Assembly (NCBI RefSeq): GCF_020880695.1
Contig: NZ_JAJIWO010000003.1
Span: 248,001 to 312,000 of the forward strand
DNA: 64,000 bases
DNA from: Mucilaginibacter sp. UR6-11
GTDB lineage: Bacteria; Bacteroidota; Bacteroidia; Sphingobacteriales; Sphingobacteriaceae
Direction: 5' to 3'
Shown: positions 26,473-34,669 of the stretch, in pieces
Numbering within the stretch: position 1 is the stretch's first letter
How the letters are laid out: each line of letters opens with the position of its first letter
The notes under the pieces: generated by a model
Told to the model about the DNA's origin: nothing
Seen by the model: the letters and a program-made list of their open reading frames with translations, nothing else
Databases searched by the model: none
Position numbers and translations under genes: made by a program

Positions 26473-27393
26473 TTAATAGTTGTGTTTAATGTTAATCTCT
26501 CTTTGGGGTATTGAATCAGGCAATATGCCCGACCTTAATATTACCCTTTGCCCCCGTTCTCCCAACATAAAATAAGCAAAACCCGAAGCAAGCCCAAGTT
26601 TACCGCTACAATTCACCAGATACAAATTCCTTGCGAAAGGATATTGTTTCAATGCTAATGTTGTTTGTGATGGTTTAAAGTATTGGTTAGGGGCATCCTT
26701 ACTGCTTTCGTCCTTTACGGCTACTATTTTAACTTTCTTAACCGCATCGGCATAATCATCATCCGGATCATTAAGCCAGTTAAAGCCGGTTATACCTATG
26801 GCCTGTGGATGCTGGCTAATATACCTTATTACTTCTTTATTGGTTTTGACAGCAAAAATGTTCTTTAGTTTAAAGTCTTTATTTCCTGAAAACTCTTTCA
26901 AATATCTTACCAGGCTTGAGTTTGGATTATCAAAAACGATATCCGTACCCGTTTTAGTCTGCCCGTTTAACATTTTTTTAATTTCGTTTACCGTCATAAG
27001 GGTATCAGCCGATGACTGGTTTACTATAAATGTCACTGCGTCAACCGCAAACCGGTTAATAACAGGCGGTAGTGTGCGATCTTTTAAGATCTTAACTTCG
27101 TCAGGCTTTAACAGCCTTGATAAAACAGCAAATCGTACACTATCATTCAACAACATTCTTAAAACGCTGTTTTCTGACCGGTATAAAATCTGAGGATTAG
27201 CTTTTGTATTTAACTGTTTAAAAACATAAGCCTCTTCATCAACGATGGGCTGAAACGACTCGTCTGCCGCAAATTTTACGGTGCCTGAGTTAACTGTATC
27301 CTCGGCTGTGGCTTTTGTATCCTTTTGTTTGCAGGATTGCAAGCCGGCAAAGGCTACCCAGGCTGCAATAATCAATCCAAACTTATTCTTCAT
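26473..27393 (-). CDS. PstS-like substrate-binding lipoprotein
   Basis: 306 residues with lipoprotein signal GLIIAAWVAFAGLQSC. The body has the PBP-like-2/PstS layout: GTVKFAADESFQPIVDEEAYVF, RFAVLSRLLKPDE, PPVINRFAVDAVTFIVN, VNEIKKMLNGQT, FDNPNSSLVRYLKEF, IGITGFNWLN and ARNLYLVNCSGKLGLASGFAYFML. No PstC/A/B genes are nearby, so it is not an ordinary phosphate importer component. Bacteroidota TonB clusters often contain such a gene, and a sensing or adaptor role is inference. It overlaps the upstream 72-residue gene by 11 bases. Confidence 0.83.
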   Translation of the reverse strand: MKNKFGLIIAAWVAFAGLQSCKQKDTKATAEDTVNSGTVKFAADESFQPIVDEEAYVFKQLNTKANPQILYRSENSVLRMLLNDSVRFAVLSRLLKPDEVKILKDRTLPPVINRFAVDAVTFIVNQSSADTLMTVNEIKKMLNGQTKTGTDIVFDNPNSSLVRYLKEFSGNKDFKLKNIFAVKTNKEVIRYISQHPQAIGITGFNWLNDPDDDYADAVKKVKIVAVKDESSKDAPNQYFKPSQTTLALKQYPFARNLYLVNCSGKLGLASGFAYFMLGERGQRVILRSGILPDSIPQREINIKHNY

Positions 27394-27601
27394 TATCTTC
27401 TTTTCTTAACAAAAGCGTCAATCGCACAATAGCATAGACAATAAGCAGGCAGCCAAATAATATTTTTTTATAGCCATAATCTGGTAATACTTTATCCCAT
27501 AAAATGACGGTGACACCGGCAGCGAAGAATACCGCTGCTCTTAAAATAGGCAGAAACCGCCTTTGGGGCGATTTCTGCTTATTATGAAAACCTGGTGACA
27601 T
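27383..27601 (-). CDS. Small two-helix membrane protein in the TonB cluster
   Basis: 72 residues: a basic N-terminus (KQKSPQRRFLPILR), helices at about 22-38 and 46-63, and an acidic tail (RKEDNEE). It starts one base from the tonB stop and overlaps the PstS-like gene, so it is certainly in the operon. No named family recognised. Basic end inside and two helices suggest an inner-membrane hairpin. Confidence 0.8.
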   Translation of the reverse strand: MSPGFHNKQKSPQRRFLPILRAAVFFAAGVTVILWDKVLPDYGYKKILFGCLLIVYAIVRLTLLLRKEDNEE

Positions 27602-27602
27602 A

Positions 27603-28424
27603 CTATTGCTCTTCCCCTAACTGGAAGTTAATAGGTACGGTGTATGATACACGAACCGGGCGATTATTCTGGATGCCTGGCTTCCACTTTGGTGATTTTT
27701 TCAAAACACGGATGGCTTCGTCCATCATGGTTTGGCTTGGGCCGCGCACGGCTTTAATATCGGTTAAGCTACCGTCTCTTTCAACAACGAAAGTACAGAT
27801 AACTTTACCGCTTACGCCGTTCTCCCTGTCAACAGCAGGGAACTTAATGTTGTTACCCAGGTATTTACCAAAAGCATCCAAACCTCCCGGAAACTCCGGT
27901 TGTTTTTCTACCTGGCTAAAGATCTTGTTTTCGTCTTCTGTAACCTGTTTAACGTCAGAGTTACCTACGGGCTCGTCTATCCTTACGTCGGCAGTAGGAT
28001 CACCTTTCTGATCTTTCTGGCCGGGGTCGGCTGTCTTTAAGTCCTTTTGTGTAGGCGGCTCTTCTTTCACCTCGTTATCCGGTTTTACAATCGGAGGAGG
28101 GAATTTAACCTGATCCACTTTTGGTTTAGGTGGTTCGGGCGGCGGCGGCGGCGGTAATTTCTTCGCATCAACCGGCGGCGGTGTAAGTACCACGTCGGTG
28201 ATCTTCACCTTTACGGGTGCCTTCGGAATAAACCCTTCAAGTTTATTGATGATTGTTGGTAACGATATAACAAATATGAAGAATGCTGCACCGTATAGAA
28301 AAGCACGGCTGGTTCTACCCCCGTTTTTCTTTCTTAACTCGTACGCACCATAAGCTTTGTTTCTGTCGCTAAAAACAACGTCGATCCATTCCTGCTTTAA
28401 TATGTCTAATTTAGATCCCAGCAT
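27603..28424 (-). CDS. tonB: Energy transducer TonB
   Basis: 273 residues. A long cytoplasmic N-terminus with the Bacteroidota block DVVFSDRNKAYGAYELRKKN, one transmembrane helix (FLYGAAFFIFVISLPTII), a Pro-rich spacer at about 82-125, and a C-terminal TonB domain (about 185-270) with FPGGLDAFGKYLGNNIKFP, VSGKVICTFVVERDGSLTDI and SPKWKPGIQNNRPVRVSYTVPINF. It transmits proton-motive force from ExbB/ExbD to outer-membrane receptors. It lies 33 bases after the second exbD. Confidence 0.95.
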   Translation of the reverse strand: MLGSKLDILKQEWIDVVFSDRNKAYGAYELRKKNGGRTSRAFLYGAAFFIFVISLPTIINKLEGFIPKAPVKVKITDVVLTPPPVDAKKLPPPPPPEPPKPKVDQVKFPPPIVKPDNEVKEEPPTQKDLKTADPGQKDQKGDPTADVRIDEPVGNSDVKQVTEDENKIFSQVEKQPEFPGGLDAFGKYLGNNIKFPAVDRENGVSGKVICTFVVERDGSLTDIKAVRGPSQTMMDEAIRVLKKSPKWKPGIQNNRPVRVSYTVPINFQLGEEQ

Positions 28425-28457
28425 TATTTGAAGCTTTAAATTTTACGTTAATTTTTA

Positions 28458-28994
28458 TTAATAAATATTATCTCTTTTCAGGAGATCAACTTCCATAGGG
28501 CTAATGTCAACAATCGCACGCTGTTGGTTACCAACAATGTTTAACTCATCCATCATAGAAACCATATCTGAATAGGTCGACTTGTCGCTCGGTTTTATCA
28601 GCACAATCATTTCTTTACCTGATCTCGCCATAACCTCTTTACCTTTTTCAAATAATGATTCACGGATACCTGTTTTACCGAAACCGGTAACTGTAGGTGC
28701 GGTTAATGGTTTAGTGGGTAAGCCCATGTACCACTCTACTTTGTTATTTTTACCCAGCAACACGGTCATTGTCCTGGTTTCAGGTACAGGTAACTGGTTG
28801 TGGTTATCATCCTTATCCGGCATGGTTAAATCCATTGCTTTTGGCTTTTGCAGCGTAGTGGTAAGGATAAAGAAGGTGATGAGCAAGAAGGCCAAATCCA
28901 CCATCGCGGTTAAATCCACCCGCGTTGATGCTTTTTTACTCCTAACCTTACCGCCGCCTTTTTTACCCCCGCCGGAGGTATCTAATTCTGCCAT
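28458..28994 (-). CDS. exbD: ExbD/TolR family biopolymer transport protein, second copy
   Basis: 178 residues with the ExbD signature RVDLTAMVDLAFLLITFFILTTTL, whose membrane Asp is essential for proton use. The periplasmic domain shows KEMIVLIKPSDKSTYSDMVSMMDELNIVG. It lies six bases after the first exbD, forming a tandem pair of unequal paralogues. Confidence 0.94.
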   Translation of the reverse strand: MAELDTSGGGKKGGGKVRSKKASTRVDLTAMVDLAFLLITFFILTTTLQKPKAMDLTMPDKDDNHNQLPVPETRTMTVLLGKNNKVEWYMGLPTKPLTAPTVTGFGKTGIRESLFEKGKEVMARSGKEMIVLIKPSDKSTYSDMVSMMDELNIVGNQQRAIVDISPMEVDLLKRDNIY

Positions 28995-29000
28995 AATTTT

Positions 29001-29615
29001 TTATTTTGTCACCGTTTTCAACGATGTGATTAAACCAAACTTGTTAACTTTCTGCTTCTGCAGTGTTTTAATAATTTTTGCAATGGTAGGATACTCCTCC
29101 TTGCTGTCGCCTTTAATAGCTATTCTAAGCTCTTTGTTATGAACAAGCTTATCAGCCTTACGGGCGTTTTTAACCCACCAGAACAATTCATTGTTGTCAG
29201 TAGTATCTACCGGTACACCAGGTTGCGCTACAGTTGATCTTTCTTTGGGTGTCATATTTAAATATTGTTTTAAATAGGTAATTGACACACCAACATTTTC
29301 CAAACTTGAAAATGCTTTGATCTCTTCCGGTGTAAATGAAATTTTATACTGATCAGCCATTCCCTTTAGCGTTTCAACGCGTATTTCGGCGCCTTCCACA
29401 CTAAAAAAAACTTTTCCCTGGGCAACCAGCAAACTTGAAAAATCATTCTCTGGCAGGGCTTGTATAGTAGTTGAAGCAGGGATGTCGGCATGAACCGGAT
29501 CCTCAGTCTTTGGTTTTGCAGATAATATAAAGAAGGTTAGCAGCAAGAAGGCAACGTCGCACATGGCGGTCATGTCAATTGCTGTACTCTTCCTCGGAAC
29601 TTTTACTCTAGCCAT
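29001..29615 (-). CDS. exbD: ExbD/TolR family biopolymer transport protein, first copy
   Basis: 204 residues with STAIDMTAMCDVAFLLLTFFIL at the N-terminus (membrane Asp) and the C-terminal IAIKGDSKEEYPTIAKIIKTLQKQ. It is longer than the second copy because of an insert of about 40 residues around 95-140. In Flavobacterium tandem exbD genes have distinct roles, and the same is likely here. It follows exbB by 83 bases that include a hairpin. Confidence 0.93.
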   Translation of the reverse strand: MARVKVPRKSTAIDMTAMCDVAFLLLTFFILSAKPKTEDPVHADIPASTTIQALPENDFSSLLVAQGKVFFSVEGAEIRVETLKGMADQYKISFTPEEIKAFSSLENVGVSITYLKQYLNMTPKERSTVAQPGVPVDTTDNNELFWWVKNARKADKLVHNKELRIAIKGDSKEEYPTIAKIIKTLQKQKVNKFGLITSLKTVTK

Positions 29616-29654
29616 AATCTTTGATTAAATATATAGTGTTATTAAATAATTAAT

Positions 29655-29683
29655 TTCAGGCCCCAACCTTATCGGGGCCTGAA
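29655..29683 (-). other. Intra-operon hairpin between exbB and the first exbD
   Basis: TTCAGGCCCC (29655-29664) pairs perfectly with GGGGCCTGAA (29674-29683) around a 9-base loop. On the minus strand the following sequence is AAATTAATTATTT, not a U-run, so it is a poor terminator. It is better read as an mRNA-stabilising or stoichiometry-setting structure favouring exbB. Confidence 0.7.
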
Positions 29684-29698
29684 TATTAACACTAAAAT

Positions 29699-30529
29699 TT
29701 ATTTATTTTTATGGGTTGCAGCAAATGTAGATACAATGCTGAAACCTGTTTCGTCAATAGCGTAAGTTAAGCCATCGATTTTTGAAGTAAATACGTTGTA
29801 CATTACGATTGATATCGCTGAAGTACTGATACCTAACGCAGTGTTAACCAATGCTTCAGAGATAGCTGATGATAATGCTGCTGTGTTAGCGCCAGATCCT
29901 GCTAATTCGTGGAAGGCCTTGATCATACCGATTACCGTACCTAACAAACCTGTTAATGTACCAATTGATACCAAAGTAGCGATAATGGTTAAATTTTGCT
30001 CCAACATAGGCATTTCCAAAGCGGTAGCTTCTTCGATATCTTTCTGGATAGCTAAAGTTTTTTGATCAACGTCTAAAGTTGTCTCTAACTCCATTTCGCG
30101 GTATTTTTTTAAACCTGATTTTATAACGTTAGCTACAGAACCTTTTTGTTTATCACACTCAGCTGAAGCAGCATCAATGTTACCTGCAGTTAAAAAGCCT
30201 TGTACTTTTCTAACAAAAGTGTCAATGCTTGCAGTACCAGATGCTTTACCGATTACAATAAAACGCTCTATAGAGAATACAATTACCATTAATACGTAAG
30301 CCATTACCAAAGGCACCAGGTATCCGCCTCTGTGTACGATACCAAATACATCCTCAGGTTCTCCGGCTGCAACATCACCACCTTTGTAGTGGCTAGGATC
30401 AGCTAATATGAAAATGAAAATCAATATTGTTGTTAGAATACAAAGTGGGATAGTCAAGGTCGCAAACATGCCAGATGCACTTGAGCTTTCTTTTTTAACG
30501 GTAGTTGGTTTTGTTGGTGCGTTTGCCAT
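29699..30529 (-). CDS. exbB: MotA/TolQ/ExbB proton channel family protein
   Basis: 276 residues: N-terminal helix (TLTIPLCILTTILIFIFILA), second helix (GYLVPLVMAYVLMVIVFSIERFIVI), a large cytoplasmic loop, then LTIIATLVSIGTLTGLLGTVIGMIKAFHEL and ALSSAISEALVNTALGISTSAISIVMYN, the conserved last helices. With ExbD it forms the proton-driven motor for TonB. It is the first gene of the seven-gene unit; the minus strand has TATTTTTG (30609 to 30602) as a possible -7 box about 70 bases upstream. Confidence 0.95.
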   Translation of the reverse strand: MANAPTKPTTVKKESSSASGMFATLTIPLCILTTILIFIFILADPSHYKGGDVAAGEPEDVFGIVHRGGYLVPLVMAYVLMVIVFSIERFIVIGKASGTASIDTFVRKVQGFLTAGNIDAASAECDKQKGSVANVIKSGLKKYREMELETTLDVDQKTLAIQKDIEEATALEMPMLEQNLTIIATLVSIGTLTGLLGTVIGMIKAFHELAGSGANTAALSSAISEALVNTALGISTSAISIVMYNVFTSKIDGLTYAIDETGFSIVSTFAATHKNK

Positions 30530-31206
30530 TACTTTAAATTTTAGTTTTTAGTTTTTGTTTATTTTTAGTTAGTTAATTATATGCGTTTTTTAAGCGGATA
30601 ACAAAAATAGAATTTTACCTAAATAAAAAAAGACTTTTATTATTCTTTAACAATTATTTAATGTTCAGTTTTTGGTAACGGTATTAAACGTTTCAAACTC
30701 AAAATCATTACTTGTTACAACAATTTTTTACAATAAAACTTATTATTTTTTATAATAGCAAGCATTAGGCTGTAAAAGTTGTGTAATTATACTGTTATAA
30801 TTCTGTAATTATGTTGTTATAATTTTCTTTGCTGCTACACAGGTTACCTGTAGCTTCAAATAGGGGCCGGTTTTTCATATCGATGTTAAACAATATTATA
30901 TAACAACAACCAGTTTGTATAACATGGAGATTTCAAATCTACCTTATTACATGTCAGGGTGCTGTCTGGGGTATTATTTATAAATGGTAACGCAATATTA
31001 GCAGGTTTGTGTGTCAAAACAAGCAATTGATCCTTTTTTTTTTATTTATCGCGGATTTAAACAAACAAAAAACAGTCGGAATACAAGTCCGCTATATTCA
31101 TTAATTAACTGATAATAAGACACTTGTTAATAAACATTTATTTTAATCCGCAGCAGATCAATCTTTTTTCAAAATCTTACAATTGCCTTAATATTATAAT
31201 AATTTA
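30530..31206. other. 677-bp AT-rich gap upstream of exbB
   Basis: The gap holds the exbB promoter region (minus-strand TATTTTTG at 30609-30602, no clear -33), a tandem repeat at 30782-30824, a bulged hairpin GCTAC...GTAGC at 30832-30857, and otherwise very A/T-rich sequence. Only tiny ORFs occur (for example 19 codons near 30924). The size and AT content would fit an sRNA or long 5' leader, but I cannot support one. Confidence 0.5.
30782..30824. repeat. Tandem 22-bp direct repeat in the exbB upstream region
   Basis: TGTAATTATACTGTTATAAT (30782-30801, then TC) is followed directly by TGTAATTATGTTGTTATAAT (30804-30823), two mismatches in the first 20 positions. Each unit contains the near-palindrome TTATAA. 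Confidence 0.75.
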
Positions 31207-31548
31207 TTATCCGCCGGCCTTTTTTGCCTTATAGCCGTCGGCTTGTAATAAGAGTAAGATTTTATCTCTAAAATCCCCCTGTATAAGTATTTCGCCATCT
31301 TTAACAGTACCCCCTACGCCGCATTTGGTCTTTAATTTTTTACCCAGCGCTTCCAGATCAGCAACGGCGCCGGCAAAGCCGGCTATGGCTGTAACCAATT
31401 TACCTCCACCTTTACGGTCAAGAAATATTCGCAGGTTTTGTTGTTGCGGAGGCAAAGTATTAGCAGCAACGCCGCTGTTATCATCGGGCTTAAAGCCGGG
31501 ATCGGTAGAGTACATTATCCCCGTAAAACTTTTATTTTTCTTTGACAT
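31207..31548 (-). CDS. SUI1/YciH family translation initiation factor homologue
   Basis: 113 residues from ATG 31548 ([19 protein letters not shown]); an upstream in-frame TTG at 31557 is not needed. The SUI1 fold is visible in [53 protein letters not shown] and [14 protein letters not shown]. Bacterial homologues of eIF1 (YciH) modulate initiation fidelity. It is a minus-strand gene after the lipid kinase, 46 bases apart. Confidence 0.93.
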   Translation of the reverse strand: MSKKNKSFTGIMYSTDPGFKPDDNSGVAANTLPPQQQNLRIFLDRKGGGKLVTAIAGFAGAVADLEALGKKLKTKCGVGGTVKDGEILIQGDFRDKILLLLQADGYKAKKAGG

Positions 31549-31594
31549 TGTTTTCAATATGATTGCAGGTGTCCAATGTTAAGTTTATGTTTCC

Positions 31595-32470
31595 TTACTT
31601 AAAATCTTTACCAACAATTACGTTTAAGGATTGGGGTAAGATATTAATTTCTATTTCGGTGCCAGCCATTTCAGGCTCGCCGTCTAAATGCATTGGCCCC
31701 GGGCTGTTTCGCCTGATCACAATGTGTTTACCACGAATAATTTCAACAAAACGGGATTTGTTTGTGGTTTTTGTAAACATACGGATCCCAAGTTCTATAA
31801 ACCGGTATAATGGAAAAGGCTTTATAACACAAACATCCAGTAAGCCATCCTGTACTGAGGCTTGTGGCGACACATGCGCATTGTTTCCATATTGCGAAGA
31901 GTTGGCAAAACTCAGCATAAAAGCCTTACGCTCATAACTGGTGCCATCAATTTCAATATGATAAGCCTGCGGCTCATACTTAAAGATTTCCTGTAACGAC
32001 GATTTGATATAGGTTATAAAGCCACGCTTCTTTCCGTGCGAAAACACTTCGCTGATATGGGCATCAAAACCCATCCCGGCCATATTAAAAAAAGGCTTGC
32101 CATTTGCCCGCGCAGAATCAATAACAGCCACTTTACCCTCGTTAAGATTTTCAATTGCTTCTTTAATATCCATCGGGATACCCAAAAAACGCGATAAACC
32201 GTTACCAGACCCACACGGGACGATGCCCAGGACAGCTTTACTCCCCACCAGCGCCGATGCTATTTCATTAACCGTACCGTCGCCCCCAACCGCAACAATC
32301 AAGTCATAATCATCAACTGCGCCGGCCGCTACTTCACTGGCGTGCGACACCCCATTGGTAAATATGGTTGTAGCATCGCCTTTAAAACAGGCATTGATCA
32401 ATTCAGGCACCCCATCCTTCTTTTTACCGCCGGATATCGGGTTTATTATAAATAACGTTTTCCGTTTCAA
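31595..32470 (-). CDS. Diacylglycerol kinase / lipid kinase (DgkB-YegS family)
   Basis: 291 residues if started at TTG 32470 (KRKTLFIINPISGGKKKDG), the usual N-terminus of the family. A longer reading from TTG 32491 is rejected because that triplet is part of a perfect minus-strand -7 box. Motifs are INPISGGK, DLIVAVGGDGTVNEIASAL (catalytic GGDGT) and GIVPCGSGNGLSRFLGIP. It phosphorylates diacylglycerol or related lipids. There is no ATG near the N-terminus, so a TTG start is likely. Confidence 0.9.
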   Translation of the reverse strand: MKRKTLFIINPISGGKKKDGVPELINACFKGDATTIFTNGVSHASEVAAGAVDDYDLIVAVGGDGTVNEIASALVGSKAVLGIVPCGSGNGLSRFLGIPMDIKEAIENLNEGKVAVIDSARANGKPFFNMAGMGFDAHISEVFSHGKKRGFITYIKSSLQEIFKYEPQAYHIEIDGTSYERKAFMLSFANSSQYGNNAHVSPQASVQDGLLDVCVIKPFPLYRFIELGIRMFTKTTNKSRFVEIIRGKHIVIRRNSPGPMHLDGEPEMAGTEIEINILPQSLNVIVGKDFK

Positions 32471-32488
32471 CAATATATTTTTAGCTGT

Positions 32489-32519
32489 CAAAAGTAAATG
32501 TATTTTCGGCTTTGTAAAA
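32489..32519 (-). promoter_or_regulatory. Promoter of the lipid kinase gene
   Basis: TACTTTTG (32496 to 32489) is a perfect -7 box, and TTTT (32519 to 32516) sits exactly 19 bases upstream. It is divergent from and close to the metK promoter. Confidence 0.55.
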
Positions 32520-32534
32520 ATTGTTTTATTTTTG
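32504..32534 (+). promoter_or_regulatory. Promoter of the metK riboswitch transcript
   Basis: TATTTTTG (32527-32534) matches TAnnTTTG, with TTTC (32504-32507) 19 bases upstream. The expected start near 32540 is only a few bases before the riboswitch, which supports both calls. Confidence 0.6.
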
Positions 32535-32542
32535 GCGCACAG

Positions 32543-32612
32543 TAGTGGACTGATTTAGTTGCCGTGACACATTACGGCCGGATTGCAACCACGTAAAAAA
32601 GTGCTAAAACCC
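32543..32612 (+). ncRNA. SAM-II-like riboswitch upstream of metK
   Basis: Conserved SAM-II sequence blocks appear in order: CTGATTTA (32550-32557), ATTGCAA (32582-32588) and GCTAAAA (32603-32609). GTGG (32545-32548) pairs with CCAC (32589-32592) as P1. In the pseudoknot helix, GC (32585-32586) pairs with GC (32603-32604), and GG (32580-32581) can pair with CC (32610-32611), where the remembered metX-type riboswitch has CC and GG, a compensatory swap. An extra hairpin GCCGT/ACGGC (32561-32578) fills the variable loop. It would sense S-adenosylmethionine and repress the gene that makes it. The metK ATG lies 63 bases downstream, further than usual for SAM-II. Confidence 0.78.
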
Positions 32613-32674
32613 TGCTTCTTTACAACGTTAAGCTAAATTATTCTATACTATCTTACGTAAAATCATTAAAAAAA

Positions 32675-33925
32675 ATGCCGTATTTATTTACATCAGAGTC
32701 CGTATCAGAAGGACACCCGGATAAAGTTGCCGATCAAATATCGGATGCCTTAATTGACAATTTTTTGGCTCATGACCCTGAATCGAAAGTTGCCTGTGAA
32801 ACATTAGTAACCACCGGCCAGGTTTTTTTGGCAGGCGAAGTAAAATCACAAGCCTATCTTGATGTGCAAAAAATAGCCCGCGAGGTTATTAATAAAATTG
32901 GTTATACCAAAGGCGAGTACATGTTTGACGGAAGTTCATGCAGTGTGTTATCAGCCATACATGAACAGTCGCCGGATATTAACCAGGGTGTCGACCGCCA
33001 GTCGAAAGAAGAGCAGGGCGCCGGCGACCAGGGTATGATGTTTGGTTATGCTACCAGCGAAACCGACAACTATATGCCATTGGCATTGGATATTGCCCAT
33101 GCTTTATTAATTGAGCTTGCAGCCATCCGCCGCGAGAGCACCGACATTAAATATTTGCGCCCTGATGCAAAATCGCAGGTTACGTTAGAATATGATGACA
33201 ACAACGTGCCAACCCGCATTGATGCCATTGTAATTTCAACCCAGCACGATGATTTTGATGAAGAAAAAGCGATGCTGGACAAGATCAGCAAAGACATCGT
33301 CGGTATATTAATACCACGCGTAAAAGCTAAATATCCAAAATACGCACACTTCTTTAATAGCGATATTAAATACCATATTAACCCAACCGGTAAATTTGTT
33401 ATCGGCGGCCCGCATGGCGATACCGGTTTAACCGGCCGTAAAATCATTGTGGATACTTACGGCGGTAAGGGCGCACACGGTGGCGGCGCGTTTTCTGGTA
33501 AAGACCCCTCAAAGGTTGACCGCTCTGCTGCTTACGCTACCCGCCACGTTGCTAAAAACCTGGTTGCGGCCGGTGTTTGCAGTGAAGTGTTGGTACAGGT
33601 GTCATACGCTATTGGTGTTGCCCAGCCTATGGGTATCTACATCAACACTTACGGAACCGGAAAAGTTAACTTAAACGATGGCGAGATAGCTAAAAAAGTA
33701 GAGGCCATTTTTAACATGACCCCATATGCTATTGAAACACGCTTTAAACTGCGTAATCCTATTTATAGCGAAACCGCAGCTTACGGCCACTTTGGTAAAC
33801 CAAGTCAAGTTGTAACCAAAAGCTTTACGCATCATGACGGCACTGTTATTACCCGTGAAGTTGAATTGTTTACCTGGGAAAAACTGGACTATGTAGACAA
33901 GGTGAAAGCAGCCTTTGGATTATAA
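32675..33925 (+). CDS. metK: S-adenosylmethionine synthetase
   Basis: 416 residues, cytoplasmic. It makes SAM from methionine and ATP. Motifs are [56 protein letters not shown] and [19 protein letters not shown]. The length and all signature sequences are normal for bacterial MetK with the insertion seen in Bacteroidota. It has its own promoter and riboswitch, and a strong terminator follows, so it is monocistronic. Confidence 0.98.
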   Translation: MPYLFTSESVSEGHPDKVADQISDALIDNFLAHDPESKVACETLVTTGQVFLAGEVKSQAYLDVQKIAREVINKIGYTKGEYMFDGSSCSVLSAIHEQSPDINQGVDRQSKEEQGAGDQGMMFGYATSETDNYMPLALDIAHALLIELAAIRRESTDIKYLRPDAKSQVTLEYDDNNVPTRIDAIVISTQHDDFDEEKAMLDKISKDIVGILIPRVKAKYPKYAHFFNSDIKYHINPTGKFVIGGPHGDTGLTGRKIIVDTYGGKGAHGGGAFSGKDPSKVDRSAAYATRHVAKNLVAAGVCSEVLVQVSYAIGVAQPMGIYINTYGTGKVNLNDGEIAKKVEAIFNMTPYAIETRFKLRNPIYSETAAYGHFGKPSQVVTKSFTHHDGTVITREVELFTWEKLDYVDKVKAAFGL

Positions 33926-33951
33926 TTAAAGACCTGATTTGATTTTTACTC

Positions 33952-33980
33952 AGAGCGATAGCTAAACTATCGCTCTTTTT
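33952..33980 (+). terminator. Terminator of metK
   Basis: A perfect 10-bp stem AGAGCGATAG (33952-33961) / CTATCGCTCT (33967-33976) has a 5-base loop and is followed by T-rich sequence. Confidence 0.93.
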
Positions 33981-34063
33981 ATTGCCTTCAAGTTATTGTC
34001 CGCAAAAATTTGTTAAGGAGAACGAAACAGGTTTAACCCGCAACGTTAAAAAGTTATTACGAT

Positions 34064-34630
34064 ATGCAACATCCCGAAGAAAATCCCTGGCAGATAACAT
34101 CATCACGCGCCGTTTACGATAATTCATGGATCAACTTAACCGAGTACCAGGTTACCAATCCGTCGGGAAATCCAGGTATTTATGGCAAAGTGCATTTTAA
34201 AAACAGGGCTATTGGCATTATTCCGCTGGATGCCGACAGGAACACCTACCTGGTGGGGCAATATCGTTTTGTGTTAAACCAATACAGCTGGGAGATCCCG
34301 GAAGGCGGCGGGCCGCTGGCCGAAGCCCCGCTTGACGCCGCAAAACGCGAGTTGCTGGAAGAAACCGGGCTAACCGCCACCAACTGGACGGAAATACAGC
34401 AATTGCACTTAAGCAACTCTGTAACCGATGAGCTTTGTTTCATTTATGTAGCTACCGGCCTTGAACAGTTTGAATCTGAACCTGAGGACACCGAGCAGCT
34501 GGTTGTTAAACGATTACCTTTTGAGGAAGTTTATCAAATGGTATGTGCCGGCCAAATTACCGATGCGGTTACCGTAACGGCAGTTTTAAAAGTAAAATTA
34601 CTGCTGCTTGAAAACCGGTTGCCGTTGTAA
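34064..34630 (+). CDS. NUDIX hydrolase, ADP-ribose pyrophosphatase-like
   Basis: 188 residues with a perfect Nudix box (Gx5Ex7REUxEExGU) in GGGPLAEAP...AAKRELLEETGL, preceded by SWEIPEGG. The N-terminal YDNSWINLTEYQVTNPSG and the residues after the box resemble ADP-sugar pyrophosphatases (NudF/YffH type), which hydrolyse ADP-ribose or ADP/GDP-sugars. The substrate is not certain. It is probably in a two-gene unit with the acyltransferase, 39 bases downstream. Confidence 0.88.
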   Translation: MQHPEENPWQITSSRAVYDNSWINLTEYQVTNPSGNPGIYGKVHFKNRAIGIIPLDADRNTYLVGQYRFVLNQYSWEIPEGGGPLAEAPLDAAKRELLEETGLTATNWTEIQQLHLSNSVTDELCFIYVATGLEQFESEPEDTEQLVVKRLPFEEVYQMVCAGQITDAVTVTAVLKVKLLLLENRLPL

Positions 34631-34669
34631 TTGTTAAAATATTTTTAATTTCGGGGCATTTACTAACGC

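Noticed and set aside
29655..29683. Terminator between exbB and exbD
   Set aside because: Strong stem but no U-run and clear operon context; called an intra-operon hairpin.
30640..31206. Non-coding RNA gene or tRNA in the exbB upstream gap
   Set aside because: No cloverleaf, no convincing promoter-terminator pair; only AT-rich DNA and small repeats.
32491..32521. Extended lipid-kinase start at TTG 32491
   Set aside because: That TTG is the end of a perfect -7 box TACTTTTG on the same strand, so it would lie upstream of the transcript start.
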